DNA of 64,000 nt from Gottfriedia acidiceleris (GCF_002128425.1 NZ_NESS01000003.1:248001-312000); one strand, 5' to 3'; counted from the first letter of the stretch, positions 8,184 through 17,932 are shown. Translations and numbers: made by a program. The notes: generated from the sequence alone by a model not told the origin.

Positions 8184-11100
8184 TTACTTTACAGTAATCT
8201 GACGTGATACTGTACCGCTCTTATTTCCAGCTTTATCGACTGCGTAAATAGTAATCGTTAGTTTACCTGCTTTTTGTTTAGGTAATTTCGCAGCAAATGT
8301 ACCATTACTTGATGCATTTACATTCGCTACTACTTTAGTGCCGATAGAGATTACGATTTTAGCATTCGCTTCTGCTTTACCATTAACTTGAATCCCTGTT
8401 TTAGAACTTACAGATACACTTGTAATCACTGGTTTGTTCGGAGCTGTACGGTCTAATACTGTTGTTCTAGCTGAACCACTTTCATTTCCTGCTTGATCTT
8501 TCGCAGTTACTGAAAGAATTGTTCCTGCTTTTAGCTTACCTATTTGAATTTTGTAAGAACCGTTTGAATCTGCTTTTCCTGTACCAATCACATTCGTACC
8601 AATTTTCACAGTGATCGTTGCATTAACTTCTGTTTTACCAGTTAATGCCACATCTTTATCACTAATTGAATTTATCACAGGTACTGCAGGTGCAGTTTTG
8701 TCCAAGACAACTACATGGAAAACATTACTTTCATTTCCTGCTTGATCTTTTACAGTTACAGATAGAATTGTTCCTGCTTTTTGTTTACCTACTTGAACTA
8801 GATAATACCCGTTTGAATATGCTTTACCTGTTCCAATTACTTTATTATCATTTTTTACTATAACTGTTACCCCAGCTTCTGTACTACCTGTTATTTCTGT
8901 TTCATTATCACTAATTGAATGAATGACAATAGTAGGAGCTGTTTTGTCTAATACTGTTGTATTTGAAGCTGCACTCACATTTCCAGCTAAATCTTTTGCA
9001 GTTACAGTTAGAATTGTTCCTGCTTTTTGTTTGCCTACTTGAATTTCAAATAATCCGTTTGAATCTGCTTTTCCAGATCCGATTTCGTTATTACCATTTT
9101 TTACTGTAATTGTTGCATTTGTCTCTGTTTTACCCGTTAGTACTGTTACATTATCACCAATAGGATTAATTACAATAATAGTTGGTGCTGTTTTGTCTAA
9201 TACTGTTGTATTAGAAGTTGCACTTTCATTTCCTGCTAAATCTTTAGCCGTTACAGTAAGAATTGTTCCTGCTTTTTGCTTACCTATTTGAATTTTATAC
9301 ATACCTTTTGAATCTGCTTTTCCAGTTCCAATTTCCGTATTACCATTTTTTACTGTAACTGTTGCGTTTGTTTCTGTTTTACCTGTTAATACTGCCTCGT
9401 TATCACCAATTGGTATAATAGTTGGTGCATTTGGAGCTGTTTTGTCTAAAACTTTAACAGTTGTTGGCGCACTCACGTTTCCTGACGCGTCAGACACCGT
9501 TACCGTTAATTCAGTGCCTCCAACAAGTGGCTTAGTTTCAATATAGAACTTGCCTGCTTTGTTCGCATCCTCTGTACCGATTACCTTTCCATCTGCTTTC
9601 ACAGTAACCGTACCGTAGCCCTCTACAGTTCCAGAAATAAGCGTATCATGGTCTGTAACAGCATTCACAATCGGTACAAGAGGCGCTGTCATGTCAGTAA
9701 CTAAAACCGTTATTTCCTTGCTCACATTTCCTGATGTGTCTGTTGAACTTACATAAAGAGTTGTACCTGCTTTTTGCGGAGTAATCGTAACTGAATAGTT
9801 TCCTTTTCCATCCGCTTTTGCACTTCCAAGTATACCTTCATTATTTCGAACAACTACATTTGAACCTGCTTCTGTCTTACCTGTAACAGTCTTACTGTTA
9901 TCGCCCACTTTGTCAGCTACTGGTGCATCTGGTGACACGTTGTCACTCACTGTAATTGTTGTAACTGGGCTGACTTTGTTGTCATCATTCTTTGCTGTAA
10001 TACTTAATACTGTTCCAACTGCTTGCTTATCAATGTTCAAGCTGAAATCGCCAGCCTCATTTGTTTTACCAGTTGCAACGACGTTTTCACCGTTCTTCAC
10101 TGTGATTGTGACGTTTGGATCTGCTTTTCCTGTGATTACATTTTCGCCGTTACCTAATCCTTTTAAAACTGGTGCATTAGGTGTCGGCACAACACTAGTT
10201 GTAAGAGTTACTGCATTTGACACTCCTTCGTTTAAGCCGCCTGTAATCGATACACGGAACTGATAATTCGTGTTTTCAGCTAAGCCAGTTACCGTTATTT
10301 TGCCGTCCGTTACAGACAATGTGCCGTCTGTTGTTGCGGTTTGCCAGCTTGATCCATTATTCGTTGACTGTTGGATTTTGATCGCTGTTGCATCAACGGC
10401 TGGGTTCCAAGTAAACGTTGCTTTGTGTGCACTGCTATCTACAGTTTTGAATGTGTTTACGCTTGTTGCAATACCAAGTACGTTAAAGTAATCAGTTGCG
10501 TATTTTCCATCTACCATTTCTTTTGGTGTGATTAAGGAATCTGGGTTTGATTTATACAAGTTACTTACTAAGAAATTCATATCTTGCTTATCGACAATAC
10601 CATCTTGGTTTAGATCTTCGATATTGAATTTTGTTGTATTTTGCACTCCAAATATTTTCGCAACTTGTTTCACGTCTAAGACGTCTATCACGCCGTCGCC
10701 GTTCACATCACCAGCTGCTCCGTAAGGTTGGAGGTTTCCGATGTATTTATACTCTGCAATATCGTCACCCCATGGAGATTTTTTACCAAGTGTGATAGAT
10801 TGTATGCTCTTTAAGTGACCTGGTCCTTCCACAATGAACTTGATTGGATCTTTTGAAAGTGGAATGCCTTTGATATCGATGTAGCCATAACTATCAATTG
10901 TACCTTGTATTTTCGTTCCGTCCGTTAGTTGTGCATACCCTTTAGCGCCAATGCTATCCAACTTCACTGTGAAGTTATTTTTAAGCCCTTGAAGTTTCAC
11001 GTACGATTGTATTTGTGAATGCTTCGGAATGATTTGGAATTGATTTAAACGGCTAAATGCTGGAATCTCTTTTGTTTCATCTGTGCCGTATTGTGTCATA

Positions 11101-14100
11101 CTAAATGTTGTTGTGTCATCATCTGGTGTCAATTTCGATGCCATAATATCCCATGCGTCATTTGTCACTTTGAATGTCACATCTAAAAATGGACTATCGC
11201 CGTTGAATCCTTTAAAGTCTGTTCCACCTGTTAAATGTGCTCCAACATTGACGTCAGTTGCGTTATCTGTGTATAACTTATCTGGTGTTTTCACTGGTGT
11301 ATCCACATTAACCTTCACGCCGTTTTGGTCTGCCCACTTTTGGAATTCTGGGTTGACTGTTACGCCTTGTAACTCAAGATATTTATGGTAGTACATTGAA
11401 TTAAAAGTGCCTGACATCATATCTTTCACGTTGTTTAAGTTTAACGTCATCGTGATTGTATCGTTTAAGGAAACTTTTTGTTTGTCATAAGTTGGCACCA
11501 TATACGGTGATCCTTTTTTGATAAACGCGTACTCATGGAAATCATTGATAAGCTCCACGTTATGTGCTGCATCACTTGGCATTAACGTAATTGTTGCTGG
11601 ACCATTTTCGATATCGGATTTTTCAATACCGAATTTTGCATCGCCATTTGCATCAACTGGGAAATCACCATCTGGGTACCCAATACTATTGTGATAGTAC
11701 CATAAAATATTCGCTGACTGCGTTATTCCAAGTGGAGCAAGTTTCGCTGTCCCTTCATCCCATAGATTTGTGTGTACCCAGAATGCATTGTATGTGTTAC
11801 CATTTTGTATTTCATCAGTAAAATCTTTATCTTCTAACTCGTACACGCCAGGTTTATGGTCCTTATAGGTTAACGTCGGCAGCGTGTTATCAACTACAAA
11901 CAGTTGTGATTTTTCATACGTTTTTGCAAACATGTTAGTCGTATCAGTTGCACGTATTTTTAACGTATATTGCCCTTCTGGTAATGCTGCTTTTGTGAAC
12001 ATATTTGCTCTTTCCAGTTTTGGATCTCCAATAAACGGATAGTATGTGCTTGGGTCAATGCTTGCAATAAGATCAGTATCGGTTGGAGCACTACTCACAT
12101 TTAATGGGGAATCCGTTGCTGCACCGATTGGATTGCCGTCTTTGTCATAAATAACGATCCAGAAATACTTCATTGGACTGTTAAAACGGAACTTTAGTTG
12201 GCGACCTGAAAAGCCGTTGAAGTCCGAATAGATTACCGGTTGTCGGGTTGGGGCTGCCGGATTATCCATTTGTATATTGCTAATACCTTTTTCTACCTTG
12301 CGAATAGCCAATGGCATGCGATACGTCTCACTTGGAACATCATGGTTCACGATGTTCACATACCCTTCGTAACGACCAAATGCTGCCGTGTCTGGTACGT
12401 TGACCGTTGCTGTGAAATTCGTTGTTTCGCCAGCTTTTACCGTCACAGTTGATGAACTTGCGGAGAACGTCACGCCGTTTTCACCTGCATCATTCACCGC
12501 TGCACTTGGTTTCATGAACTCTGCTGAGATATCAAACGTTTTGTCTTTGTTGCCACGATTTGTAACTTTGACTGTACGATTGCCCGTGTTGACCTCACCG
12601 TCTTTTTTGTACACCGCACCAAATGTCAACGAACCTTTTTCATAATCTATCGTCTCACTACCACCTGAAGCATTAATCTGTACAGTTTTATCTTGTGCTT
12701 TAAACGATACATCGTTTTTCACAGCTTTTGCCACGTCAACAAGACCTGCTCCTTGCTCGTACACAGAGTAGTTGCCATTTAATTTGCCTGCACTATTTGT
12801 AATCGCTGCTTTTACATCAGCTGGTGTATAATTTGGGTGCGCTTGTAAAATCAGTGCTGCAACCCCAGCGATGTGTGGTGATGCCATCGACGTACCCGAA
12901 ATACGTGCATACGCGTTACTGTAATCGACTTTTCCTGGTGAATGCACAAAGTATGGGTATGTTGAGTAAACTGACACCCCTGGTGCCACGATATCTGGTT
13001 TGATATCGTACGTAGCCGCAACTGGACCTCTTGAGCTAAAGCTTGCTAAGCGGTTTCCGTCTACAACTACTGAACCCGTACTCGTAAATGTAATCGAGTG
13101 ACTTCCTGTCGCACGTAGGCGTTCACCGTCTGCTTTTGTAAAGCGGAAAGTTGGGATAAAGCCCACGTCACTTGCTAAGTAATTGTCGATGTCCCCGTCA
13201 ATGTTGTTTGTGATGATTGCTGCGACTGCGCCAGCTTTTGCGGCATTTACGATTTTTTCGTTTAAGCCGATCGTCCCACGTGTAATGAGCGCTACTTTTC
13301 CGCTTAAATCAATCGGATTCCCGTTTGCATCTTTGAAATTGTCCGCTTGTCCTAAGCCAACATCAACAAATTCATACGTTTTGTTTGCTAAGTCTTCAAT
13401 ATGATCATTGTAACCTTTTCCAAGTAACTTGAAGTTCGTAAATGTTTCATTATCTACTTTTGCAGATGCCGTTGGAATGCTCATCGCGAAATCACTTGCC
13501 CCAACCGTAATCGCAAATGCGGATGCACCTGGCGTGCCTAAAGTTCCTTCTTTTGGACCAGAGTTACCAGCTGAAATAACGCATGTTACACCTGCAAGAG
13601 TTGCGTTGTTGATTGCTATAGCTTCTGCCGATAATGGATCGTTACTTGGTGCCCCTAGCGATAAGTTAATGACTTTCATGCCATCAGCCACCGCTTTGTC
13701 AATCCCACCTATAATTGCATCCGTGTACCCTGAACCATATGGACCAAGTACGCGATAATCGTATAAGTTCACGCCTGGCGCTACCCCTTGAGCTGGGAAT
13801 TCTACGTTCGCTTTACTTTGTGCGGCAATCGTTCCGGAAACGTGTGTACCGTGGTACGTGATGTAGTGTTCGTAGGTACCGTCTGGTTCGCCTGCTTTTT
13901 TCCAATCGTCAATTGTTGTTTCCATTGGATCGGCATCGTTATCTACAAAGTCCCATCCTTTGACACTCGTTGGGTCTACTTTACTTGCATCTTCTCCTTG
14001 TTTTGCACGGTAGCCTTTATAAACCGTTGTTAAATCAGGGTGGTCGTAATCAACCCCTGTATCAATAACTCCAACGTTAATACCTTGACCCGTTGTGCCA

Positions 14101-14819
14101 TTTTTGTGTAAGTCTTCAATTCCTGGAAGTGGAATGTAGTTTTCTTTTAAGTCACTTCCACTCACTTCGTTCGCCGAAAGTTTAGCTTCAGCTGGGTCGA
14201 TTTTGACGATATCATCGTGTAACACACGATTCACGACACCTGAATCAAGTAGTCGTTCGACTAAATTTCCTGGTAATGTCATCGCCACCCCGTTTAACGC
14301 GTGAGTATATTCGCGCGTAATTTTAATAGATACATCCGATGAAGCATTTTCCTCTGAAGGCGTCATGCTTAACGCTGATACACCATTTGGTTTTGCACTC
14401 GTTTTTAACCCTTTTACAAATGTTTTAAACTCTTCATGCGATTCCTTCACAGCGCTCGTTTCAGTGCTTAGTGTTGTTTTTTCACCTTCCACTGATTTTT
14501 GCAGCACACTGATTTTTGCGGGTGCTTGTTTAAATTCAACGATGACACGCACTGGTTGAGTTGTTTTGATGTCAATTTTCGGTGAAATCTTTACGTCACT
14601 ATTCGGTGACACTTTGTTTAACGCTTCGATTTGCTCAGCTGTTAAGTCTGGTGTGCTTGTGTTTTGTGCAATTGAACCCATAACTGTTTTGTCTGAGCTC
14701 GATTTTGATGTAGCTGCTAGTACGTTAAATGGAATCAACGAGCTAACTACCAGCGCACTGATCGTTGTTTTAGCTAAATTTACCTTGAAGCTTTTTTTAC
14801 TCACACTTTTCTCCCCCAT
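8184..14819 (-). CDS. giant secreted S8 serine protease with cohesin-like, dockerin and Ig-like domains
   Basis: A 2,211-residue exported subtilase. A signal peptide (~1-36) is followed by an I9-type propeptide (~85-210). The S8 catalytic domain has Asp253 (DTGVDYDHPDL), His323 (HGTHVSGT) and Ser644 (GTSMASPH), with a PA domain inserted at ~470-600 as in Vpr. Then come Fn3-like sandwich domains (~700-830), a cohesin-like segment (~1105-1255), a dockerin (~1365-1420) with two F-hand loops (DVNGDGVIDVLD, DLNQDGIVDKQD), and an FN3 domain (~1450-1540). Eight bacterial Ig-like repeats of 82-88 residues (1544-2211) end the protein. There is no LPXTG or SLH anchor. B. subtilis Vpr has about 800 residues, so the tail is a large addition. 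Repeats 4-7 are nearly identical and more AT-rich than the catalytic part. It is a paralogue of the 36841-40932 gene. Likely role: degradation of extracellular protein, possibly held on a surface or matrix by the repeats. Confidence 0.92.
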   Translation of the reverse strand: MGEKSVSKKSFKVNLAKTTISALVVSSLIPFNVLAATSKSSSDKTVMGSIAQNTSTPDLTAEQIEALNKVSPNSDVKISPKIDIKTTQPVRVIVEFKQAPAKISVLQKSVEGEKTTLSTETSAVKESHEEFKTFVKGLKTSAKPNGVSALSMTPSEENASSDVSIKITREYTHALNGVAMTLPGNLVERLLDSGVVNRVLHDDIVKIDPAEAKLSANEVSGSDLKENYIPLPGIEDLHKNGTTGQGINVGVIDTGVDYDHPDLTTVYKGYRAKQGEDASKVDPTSVKGWDFVDNDADPMETTIDDWKKAGEPDGTYEHYITYHGTHVSGTIAAQSKANVEFPAQGVAPGVNLYDYRVLGPYGSGYTDAIIGGIDKAVADGMKVINLSLGAPSNDPLSAEAIAINNATLAGVTCVISAGNSGPKEGTLGTPGASAFAITVGASDFAMSIPTASAKVDNETFTNFKLLGKGYNDHIEDLANKTYEFVDVGLGQADNFKDANGNPIDLSGKVALITRGTIGLNEKIVNAAKAGAVAAIITNNIDGDIDNYLASDVGFIPTFRFTKADGERLRATGSHSITFTSTGSVVVDGNRLASFSSRGPVAATYDIKPDIVAPGVSVYSTYPYFVHSPGKVDYSNAYARISGTSMASPHIAGVAALILQAHPNYTPADVKAAITNSAGKLNGNYSVYEQGAGLVDVAKAVKNDVSFKAQDKTVQINASGGSETIDYEKGSLTFGAVYKKDGEVNTGNRTVKVTNRGNKDKTFDISAEFMKPSAAVNDAGENGVTFSASSSTVTVKAGETTNFTATVNVPDTAAFGRYEGYVNIVNHDVPSETYRMPLAIRKVEKGISNIQMDNPAAPTRQPVIYSDFNGFSGRQLKFRFNSPMKYFWIVIYDKDGNPIGAATDSPLNVSSAPTDTDLIASIDPSTYYPFIGDPKLERANMFTKAALPEGQYTLKIRATDTTNMFAKTYEKSQLFVVDNTLPTLTYKDHKPGVYELEDKDFTDEIQNGNTYNAFWVHTNLWDEGTAKLAPLGITQSANILWYYHNSIGYPDGDFPVDANGDAKFGIEKSDIENGPATITLMPSDAAHNVELINDFHEYAFIKKGSPYMVPTYDKQKVSLNDTITMTLNLNNVKDMMSGTFNSMYYHKYLELQGVTVNPEFQKWADQNGVKVNVDTPVKTPDKLYTDNATDVNVGAHLTGGTDFKGFNGDSPFLDVTFKVTNDAWDIMASKLTPDDDTTTFSMTQYGTDETKEIPAFSRLNQFQIIPKHSQIQSYVKLQGLKNNFTVKLDSIGAKGYAQLTDGTKIQGTIDSYGYIDIKGIPLSKDPIKFIVEGPGHLKSIQSITLGKKSPWGDDIAEYKYIGNLQPYGAAGDVNGDGVIDVLDVKQVAKIFGVQNTTKFNIEDLNQDGIVDKQDMNFLVSNLYKSNPDSLITPKEMVDGKYATDYFNVLGIATSVNTFKTVDSSAHKATFTWNPAVDATAIKIQQSTNNGSSWQTATTDGTLSVTDGKITVTGLAENTNYQFRVSITGGLNEGVSNAVTLTTSVVPTPNAPVLKGLGNGENVITGKADPNVTITVKNGENVVATGKTNEAGDFSLNIDKQAVGTVLSITAKNDDNKVSPVTTITVSDNVSPDAPVADKVGDNSKTVTGKTEAGSNVVVRNNEGILGSAKADGKGNYSVTITPQKAGTTLYVSSTDTSGNVSKEITVLVTDMTAPLVPIVNAVTDHDTLISGTVEGYGTVTVKADGKVIGTEDANKAGKFYIETKPLVGGTELTVTVSDASGNVSAPTTVKVLDKTAPNAPTIIPIGDNEAVLTGKTETNATVTVKNGNTEIGTGKADSKGMYKIQIGKQKAGTILTVTAKDLAGNESATSNTTVLDKTAPTIIVINPIGDNVTVLTGKTETNATITVKNGNNEIGSGKADSNGLFEIQVGKQKAGTILTVTAKDLAGNVSAASNTTVLDKTAPTIVIHSISDNETEITGSTEAGVTVIVKNDNKVIGTGKAYSNGYYLVQVGKQKAGTILSVTVKDQAGNESNVFHVVVLDKTAPAVPVINSISDKDVALTGKTEVNATITVKIGTNVIGTGKADSNGSYKIQIGKLKAGTILSVTAKDQAGNESGSARTTVLDRTAPNKPVITSVSVSSKTGIQVNGKAEANAKIVISIGTKVVANVNASSNGTFAAKLPKQKAGKLTITIYAVDKAGNKSGTVSRQITVK
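8451..9443 (-). repeat. four near-identical ~249-bp Ig-domain repeats
   Basis: Coding repeats 4-7 of the protease (residues 1793-2123). Each is 82-83 residues, opens with KTAP and shares GKTE, KQKAGTIL and KDxAGNES blocks. Similarity within this block is much higher than with repeats 1-3 and 8, which points to recent duplication or gene conversion. Confidence 0.8.
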
Positions 14820-15129
14820 TTTTATAATTTTTTGACAATTTTCTTTCTTTTTTTTATTTTAACGTTAACAATCGGCGTCGTAAATTGGGGGAATTTCACC
14901 AAATTAACTATTAAAAAATCAGATAATAAATCCTATTTATAGCACTATTTACTTTAAAGCTTTTTAAAACTTTATTTTCTGTTATTTTTTATTTGGGGGA
15001 ATTTTCACTTTTTTATAACAGAATTCTAGTTATCTATTAATAATTATTACAATTTTTCAACAATATTTTTACATACATTTTTTGTTTAAGTTTTAATCAA
15101 AAAAAAAAAAACAAATATAAAAGTCTTTA
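14820..15129. promoter_or_regulatory. upstream region of the giant protease with a repeated G-box
   Basis: This AT-rich, non-coding leader holds two copies of the same motif in the same orientation, about 108 bp apart: TTGGGGGAATTTCAC at 14885-14899 and TTGGGGGAATTTTCAC at 14993-15008. On the protease strand this reads GTGAAATTCCCCCAA. The five-base G-run is rare in this AT-rich background. It may bind a regulator; none is recognised. Confidence 0.4.
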
Positions 15130-15158
15130 AAATAAAAAAAGAGATACGAATGTATCTC
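15130..15158 (-). terminator. intrinsic terminator of the metallophosphoesterase gene
   Basis: A 7-bp stem (GAGATAC/GTATCTC, 4-nt loop) is followed on the minus strand by seven T. It lies 15 bp past the stop codon. Confidence 0.85.
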
Positions 15159-15172
15159 CTTTTCTAATGACT

Positions 15173-15931
15173 TTATATACTCTTAATCTCAATATAATGA
15201 CTTTCAGGTCTCGCATTTAATCTAAGTGGTAAAGTCGTCGTTCCATATCCATTACTTATTATTTGAGTTATCCCCTCATACACATGCGTTTTACCTTCCT
15301 CATAAGGACCATAACCAAAAATCCTTATTTGCCCTCCATGAGTATGACCACTTAAAACAAGTGATACTCCTTGTTCCTTCTTAAGTAACTTCAAAATTCT
15401 TGGATTATGACTAACTAACAGCTTAAATGTATTTTGATTAACTCCTTGAAAGGCAAGATCGATATCCACTTTCCCAGTTTTCAAATCATCTACTCCAATT
15501 AATGTCCATTCTCTTTCGAAATGATTAATCGTAACAGATGAATTTTTCAATACAACTACATTCCATTTTTTAAATATATCCTCTAAATCCTTCTTTTCAA
15601 TTTCGATATCATTATTTCCCCAAACAAAATAGACTTTCCCAAGACTACTTAGTTTTTGAATATTTTGTTCAATTCTTTTTAGTGGCACTCCTTTTTCTAA
15701 AAGATCACCACCAATTATGACAAGATCAACTTGATTAGACATTCGCTTTATAATAGAAGAATGTATTTTTCTTCTATGAATATCTGAAATAAAAAATAGT
15801 CTAATTGGCTTTTCAAGAGGAGAATTTGAAAAAGAAAATTCATGTTTTCTTACTATATTTAAATGAGCCTCTCTAAACATATAAACTAACAACAGAAACC
15901 CTAGTAATATACAAATGAAAAAATAAATCAT
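15173..15931 (-). CDS. membrane-anchored metallophosphoesterase
   Basis: Protein of 252 residues with one N-terminal membrane segment (~1-20) and a calcineurin-like phosphoesterase domain. Metal-ligand motifs in order are SDIHR (~50), GGDLLEKG (~75), WGNND (~104) and SGHTHGGQIRIFG (~195-207). Domain order and size match Bacillus YkuE/YpbG-type enzymes, which act at the membrane. The substrate is unknown; phosphodiesters or lipid intermediates are options. The gene is monocistronic with its own terminator. Confidence 0.88.
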   Translation of the reverse strand: MIYFFICILLGFLLLVYMFREAHLNIVRKHEFSFSNSPLEKPIRLFFISDIHRRKIHSSIIKRMSNQVDLVIIGGDLLEKGVPLKRIEQNIQKLSSLGKVYFVWGNNDIEIEKKDLEDIFKKWNVVVLKNSSVTINHFEREWTLIGVDDLKTGKVDIDLAFQGVNQNTFKLLVSHNPRILKLLKKEQGVSLVLSGHTHGGQIRIFGYGPYEEGKTHVYEGITQIISNGYGTTTLPLRLNARPESHYIEIKSI

Positions 15932-16003
15932 ACAGCCTCCATTTCCGGTATTAAAAGAGATACCTACTCGCTTAAGCTTTTCTAAAAAGGACTTTTGCTT
16001 CTA

Positions 16004-16116
16004 TTATTTAATGTCCTTGATAATTCTTGCTGGATTACCTCCGTCAAACGTCGAGCATTTACTCTCTCCTCAACCAATTGATCATCCCACGCTAAATACA
16101 TCTCACCATTTATCAT
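16004..16116 (-). pseudogene. relic of a maltose/galactoside O-acetyltransferase gene
   Basis: Reading the minus strand from an ATG at 16116, after an AGAAGGA site, gives MINGEMYLAWDDQLVEERVN and then ARRLT, the N-terminal Mac domain of maltose acetyltransferases. Directly after it, in another frame, comes GGNPARIIKDIK and a stop, the usual C-terminus of the same family. About 150 central residues with the left-handed beta helix are gone. I read it as one internal deletion with a frame change that spared both ends and the ribosome binding site. Confidence 0.78.
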
Positions 16117-16236
16117 TTTTTCCTTCTCACTAATATTAACCTCTCATTTAAAATCTATCTTTTCCTGATTTTCCCTGTCTTTTTTATGTTAAAGTATATT
16201 ATAAAAATCAAGCAAAAATTGATAGGAGGTATTTCA

Positions 16237-16860
16237 TTGGATTTAACGATTTACTTGTCATTTATAGGTGTGTCCTTATTATTAATTATAGCACCTGGAC
16301 CGGATAATATTTTTGTTATGGCACAAAGCATTTCATACGGAAAAAAAGAAGGAATTGCAACGGCATTTGGCCTTTGTTATGGGGTTACAATCCATACACT
16401 TGCTGCTTCAATTGGATTATCCGCGATTTTGTATAAATCAGATGTTGCTTTTTCCATTTTAAAATACTTAGGTGCTTTTTATTTACTGTACTTAGCTTAC
16501 CATGCATTCCGTTCAAGTAATGAAGTAGGCTCATTCACGAAACCCAAAAGACAAACTTTACCAGCTTTATATCGTCGAGGATTTTTAATGAATGTACTAA
16601 ATCCAAAGGTTTCTCTATTCTTCCTTGCGTTTTTACCTCAATTTATAGACAAAAACGGTATGGCAGTTCCTCTACAAATGATCGTTTTAGGTTTAACTTT
16701 TATGGTACTAACTCTCATTGTATTTTCTATTATAGCTATATTTGCAGGAAGCTTAGGAGAAAAACTATTACGAAATCAGAAATCATCTAAAATTATCAAT
16801 CTAGCACAAGGTACTATTTTTACAGGAATCGGATTGAAGTTATTTTTTATGGATCGATAA
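16237..16860 (+). CDS. LysE/RhtB-family amino-acid exporter
   Basis: Six-helix transporter of 207 residues. The family signature PGPDNIFVMAQSISYGKKEGI lies near residues 20-40, and ALYRRGFLMNVLNPKVSLFF follows mid-protein. I start it at TTG 16237, six bases after ATAGGAGGT, rather than at an ATG 51 bp upstream that lacks a site and adds a charged tail unusual for the family. It exports amino acids or analogues; the substrate cannot be told from sequence. It stands alone, convergent with the PTS-like gene, with a shared terminator. Confidence 0.87.
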   Translation: MDLTIYLSFIGVSLLLIIAPGPDNIFVMAQSISYGKKEGIATAFGLCYGVTIHTLAASIGLSAILYKSDVAFSILKYLGAFYLLYLAYHAFRSSNEVGSFTKPKRQTLPALYRRGFLMNVLNPKVSLFFLAFLPQFIDKNGMAVPLQMIVLGLTFMVLTLIVFSIIAIFAGSLGEKLLRNQKSSKIINLAQGTIFTGIGLKLFFMDR

Positions 16861-16886
16861 AAGTATAATTTAATAAATAAAAACAG

Positions 16887-16916
16887 AAAAATGAGTACTG
16901 ACAATAGTACTCATTT
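16887..16916. terminator. bidirectional intrinsic terminator
   Basis: A 12-bp perfect stem (AAAATGAGTACT/AGTACTCATTTT, 6-nt loop), with A-run and T-run flanks, separates two convergent genes. Confidence 0.88.
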
Positions 16917-16924
16917 TTCTATTT

Positions 16925-17932
16925 TTATAATATTTTCAACTCTCCTGGTTTAATCATATTTGCTTGTTTTAAGAATATGTACACAATATACGAAACGATT
17001 CCCGGTACTAATACGTATGTAACAATCATAGGAATCATGACCGTACTTCCATATGTAGCTAATAAATTCATTGGTGCAACAAGTGCACATAATCCTAAAC
17101 CTGCGATTTCTTTTGGTGCTTCAATATGAAATAAAAATGCAGAAACCGGTCCAGCGACAGCACTTGCTACAGTTGTCGGTATAAGTATTTTAATATTTCT
17201 AGTTACATTTGGTAGCTGTAATTTCGGCGTTATGATTAATAAACCAAGAATACTTCCTGGATTGTTTTCTTTTGCAGAGATAACAGCTAAACCAACAAAT
17301 TGTGCTGCACAACCTGCTAATGCAGCTCCGCCAGCAATTCCATCTAAATTTAATGCTATTGCTAAAGCTGCAGAGGAAGCAGGCGAAACAATTAATATTC
17401 CCCAAACTACAGCTAATACTATCGAAGCAATAATTGGCGAACCTTCAGTTGAACCTTTAATAAAATTCCCAACTGCTATTAAGATCGGAGAAATCCATTT
17501 TGATAAATATAATCCAACTAAACCTGAAATTAAGATGGCAAATAAAGGTACAACCATTAAATCTAATTTCGTTTTACCTTGAACAGCTTTTCCAATCAGA
17601 ATGGCAACTAAAGCTGATAATAATGCTCCGACTGGTTCACCCATTTTTATGGTCATTGCCGTATCTACCATTACTAATGCTCCAGAACCAATAATTGCAG
17701 CAGCCATAGCGGAAAAAATGATTAACGTACTTGAACCTAATAAAACGGCTATACCTGCACCAATAGCTGGTGCCATTAATAACTTAGTTGAAAATCCAAT
17801 CGTCATTAAAGCTTCAAAATGAAAAATTTTTCCAATACTCTCAAGTAAAGAGCCGATACCGATCATTACAAAAACAGCATGTGCTATACCTTCTGATGCT
17901 CTAAATACCTTACTTTTTTCTTGCTTACTCAT
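16925..17932 (-). CDS. PTS_EIIC_2-type membrane protein
   Basis: Very hydrophobic protein of 335 residues with roughly ten membrane segments, rich in Gly/Ala. Its organisation matches the PTS_EIIC_2 family (IIC-like proteins found without IIA/IIB partners). Motifs include MAPAIGAGIAVLLGSS (~52-67), AKENNPGSILGLLIITPKLQ (~220) and a C-terminal APMNLLATYGS. No EIIA or EIIB gene is near, so phosphotransferase activity is doubtful; it may be a stand-alone permease. The start is the ATG at 17932 and the gene is monocistronic. Confidence 0.75.
   Translation of the reverse strand: MSKQEKSKVFRASEGIAHAVFVMIGIGSLLESIGKIFHFEALMTIGFSTKLLMAPAIGAGIAVLLGSSTLIIFSAMAAAIIGSGALVMVDTAMTIKMGEPVGALLSALVAILIGKAVQGKTKLDLMVVPLFAILISGLVGLYLSKWISPILIAVGNFIKGSTEGSPIIASIVLAVVWGILIVSPASSAALAIALNLDGIAGGAALAGCAAQFVGLAVISAKENNPGSILGLLIITPKLQLPNVTRNIKILIPTTVASAVAGPVSAFLFHIEAPKEIAGLGLCALVAPMNLLATYGSTVMIPMIVTYVLVPGIVSYIVYIFLKQANMIKPGELKIL

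Noticed and set aside
8666-14835. Several plus-strand open frames inside the giant protease gene
   Set aside because: They are antisense shadows of the repeat-rich coding strand, without ribosome binding sites or recognisable domains.
17199-17822. Open frames overlapping the PTS-like membrane gene on both strands
   Set aside because: Low-complexity mirror images of hydrophobic codons; no start signals.
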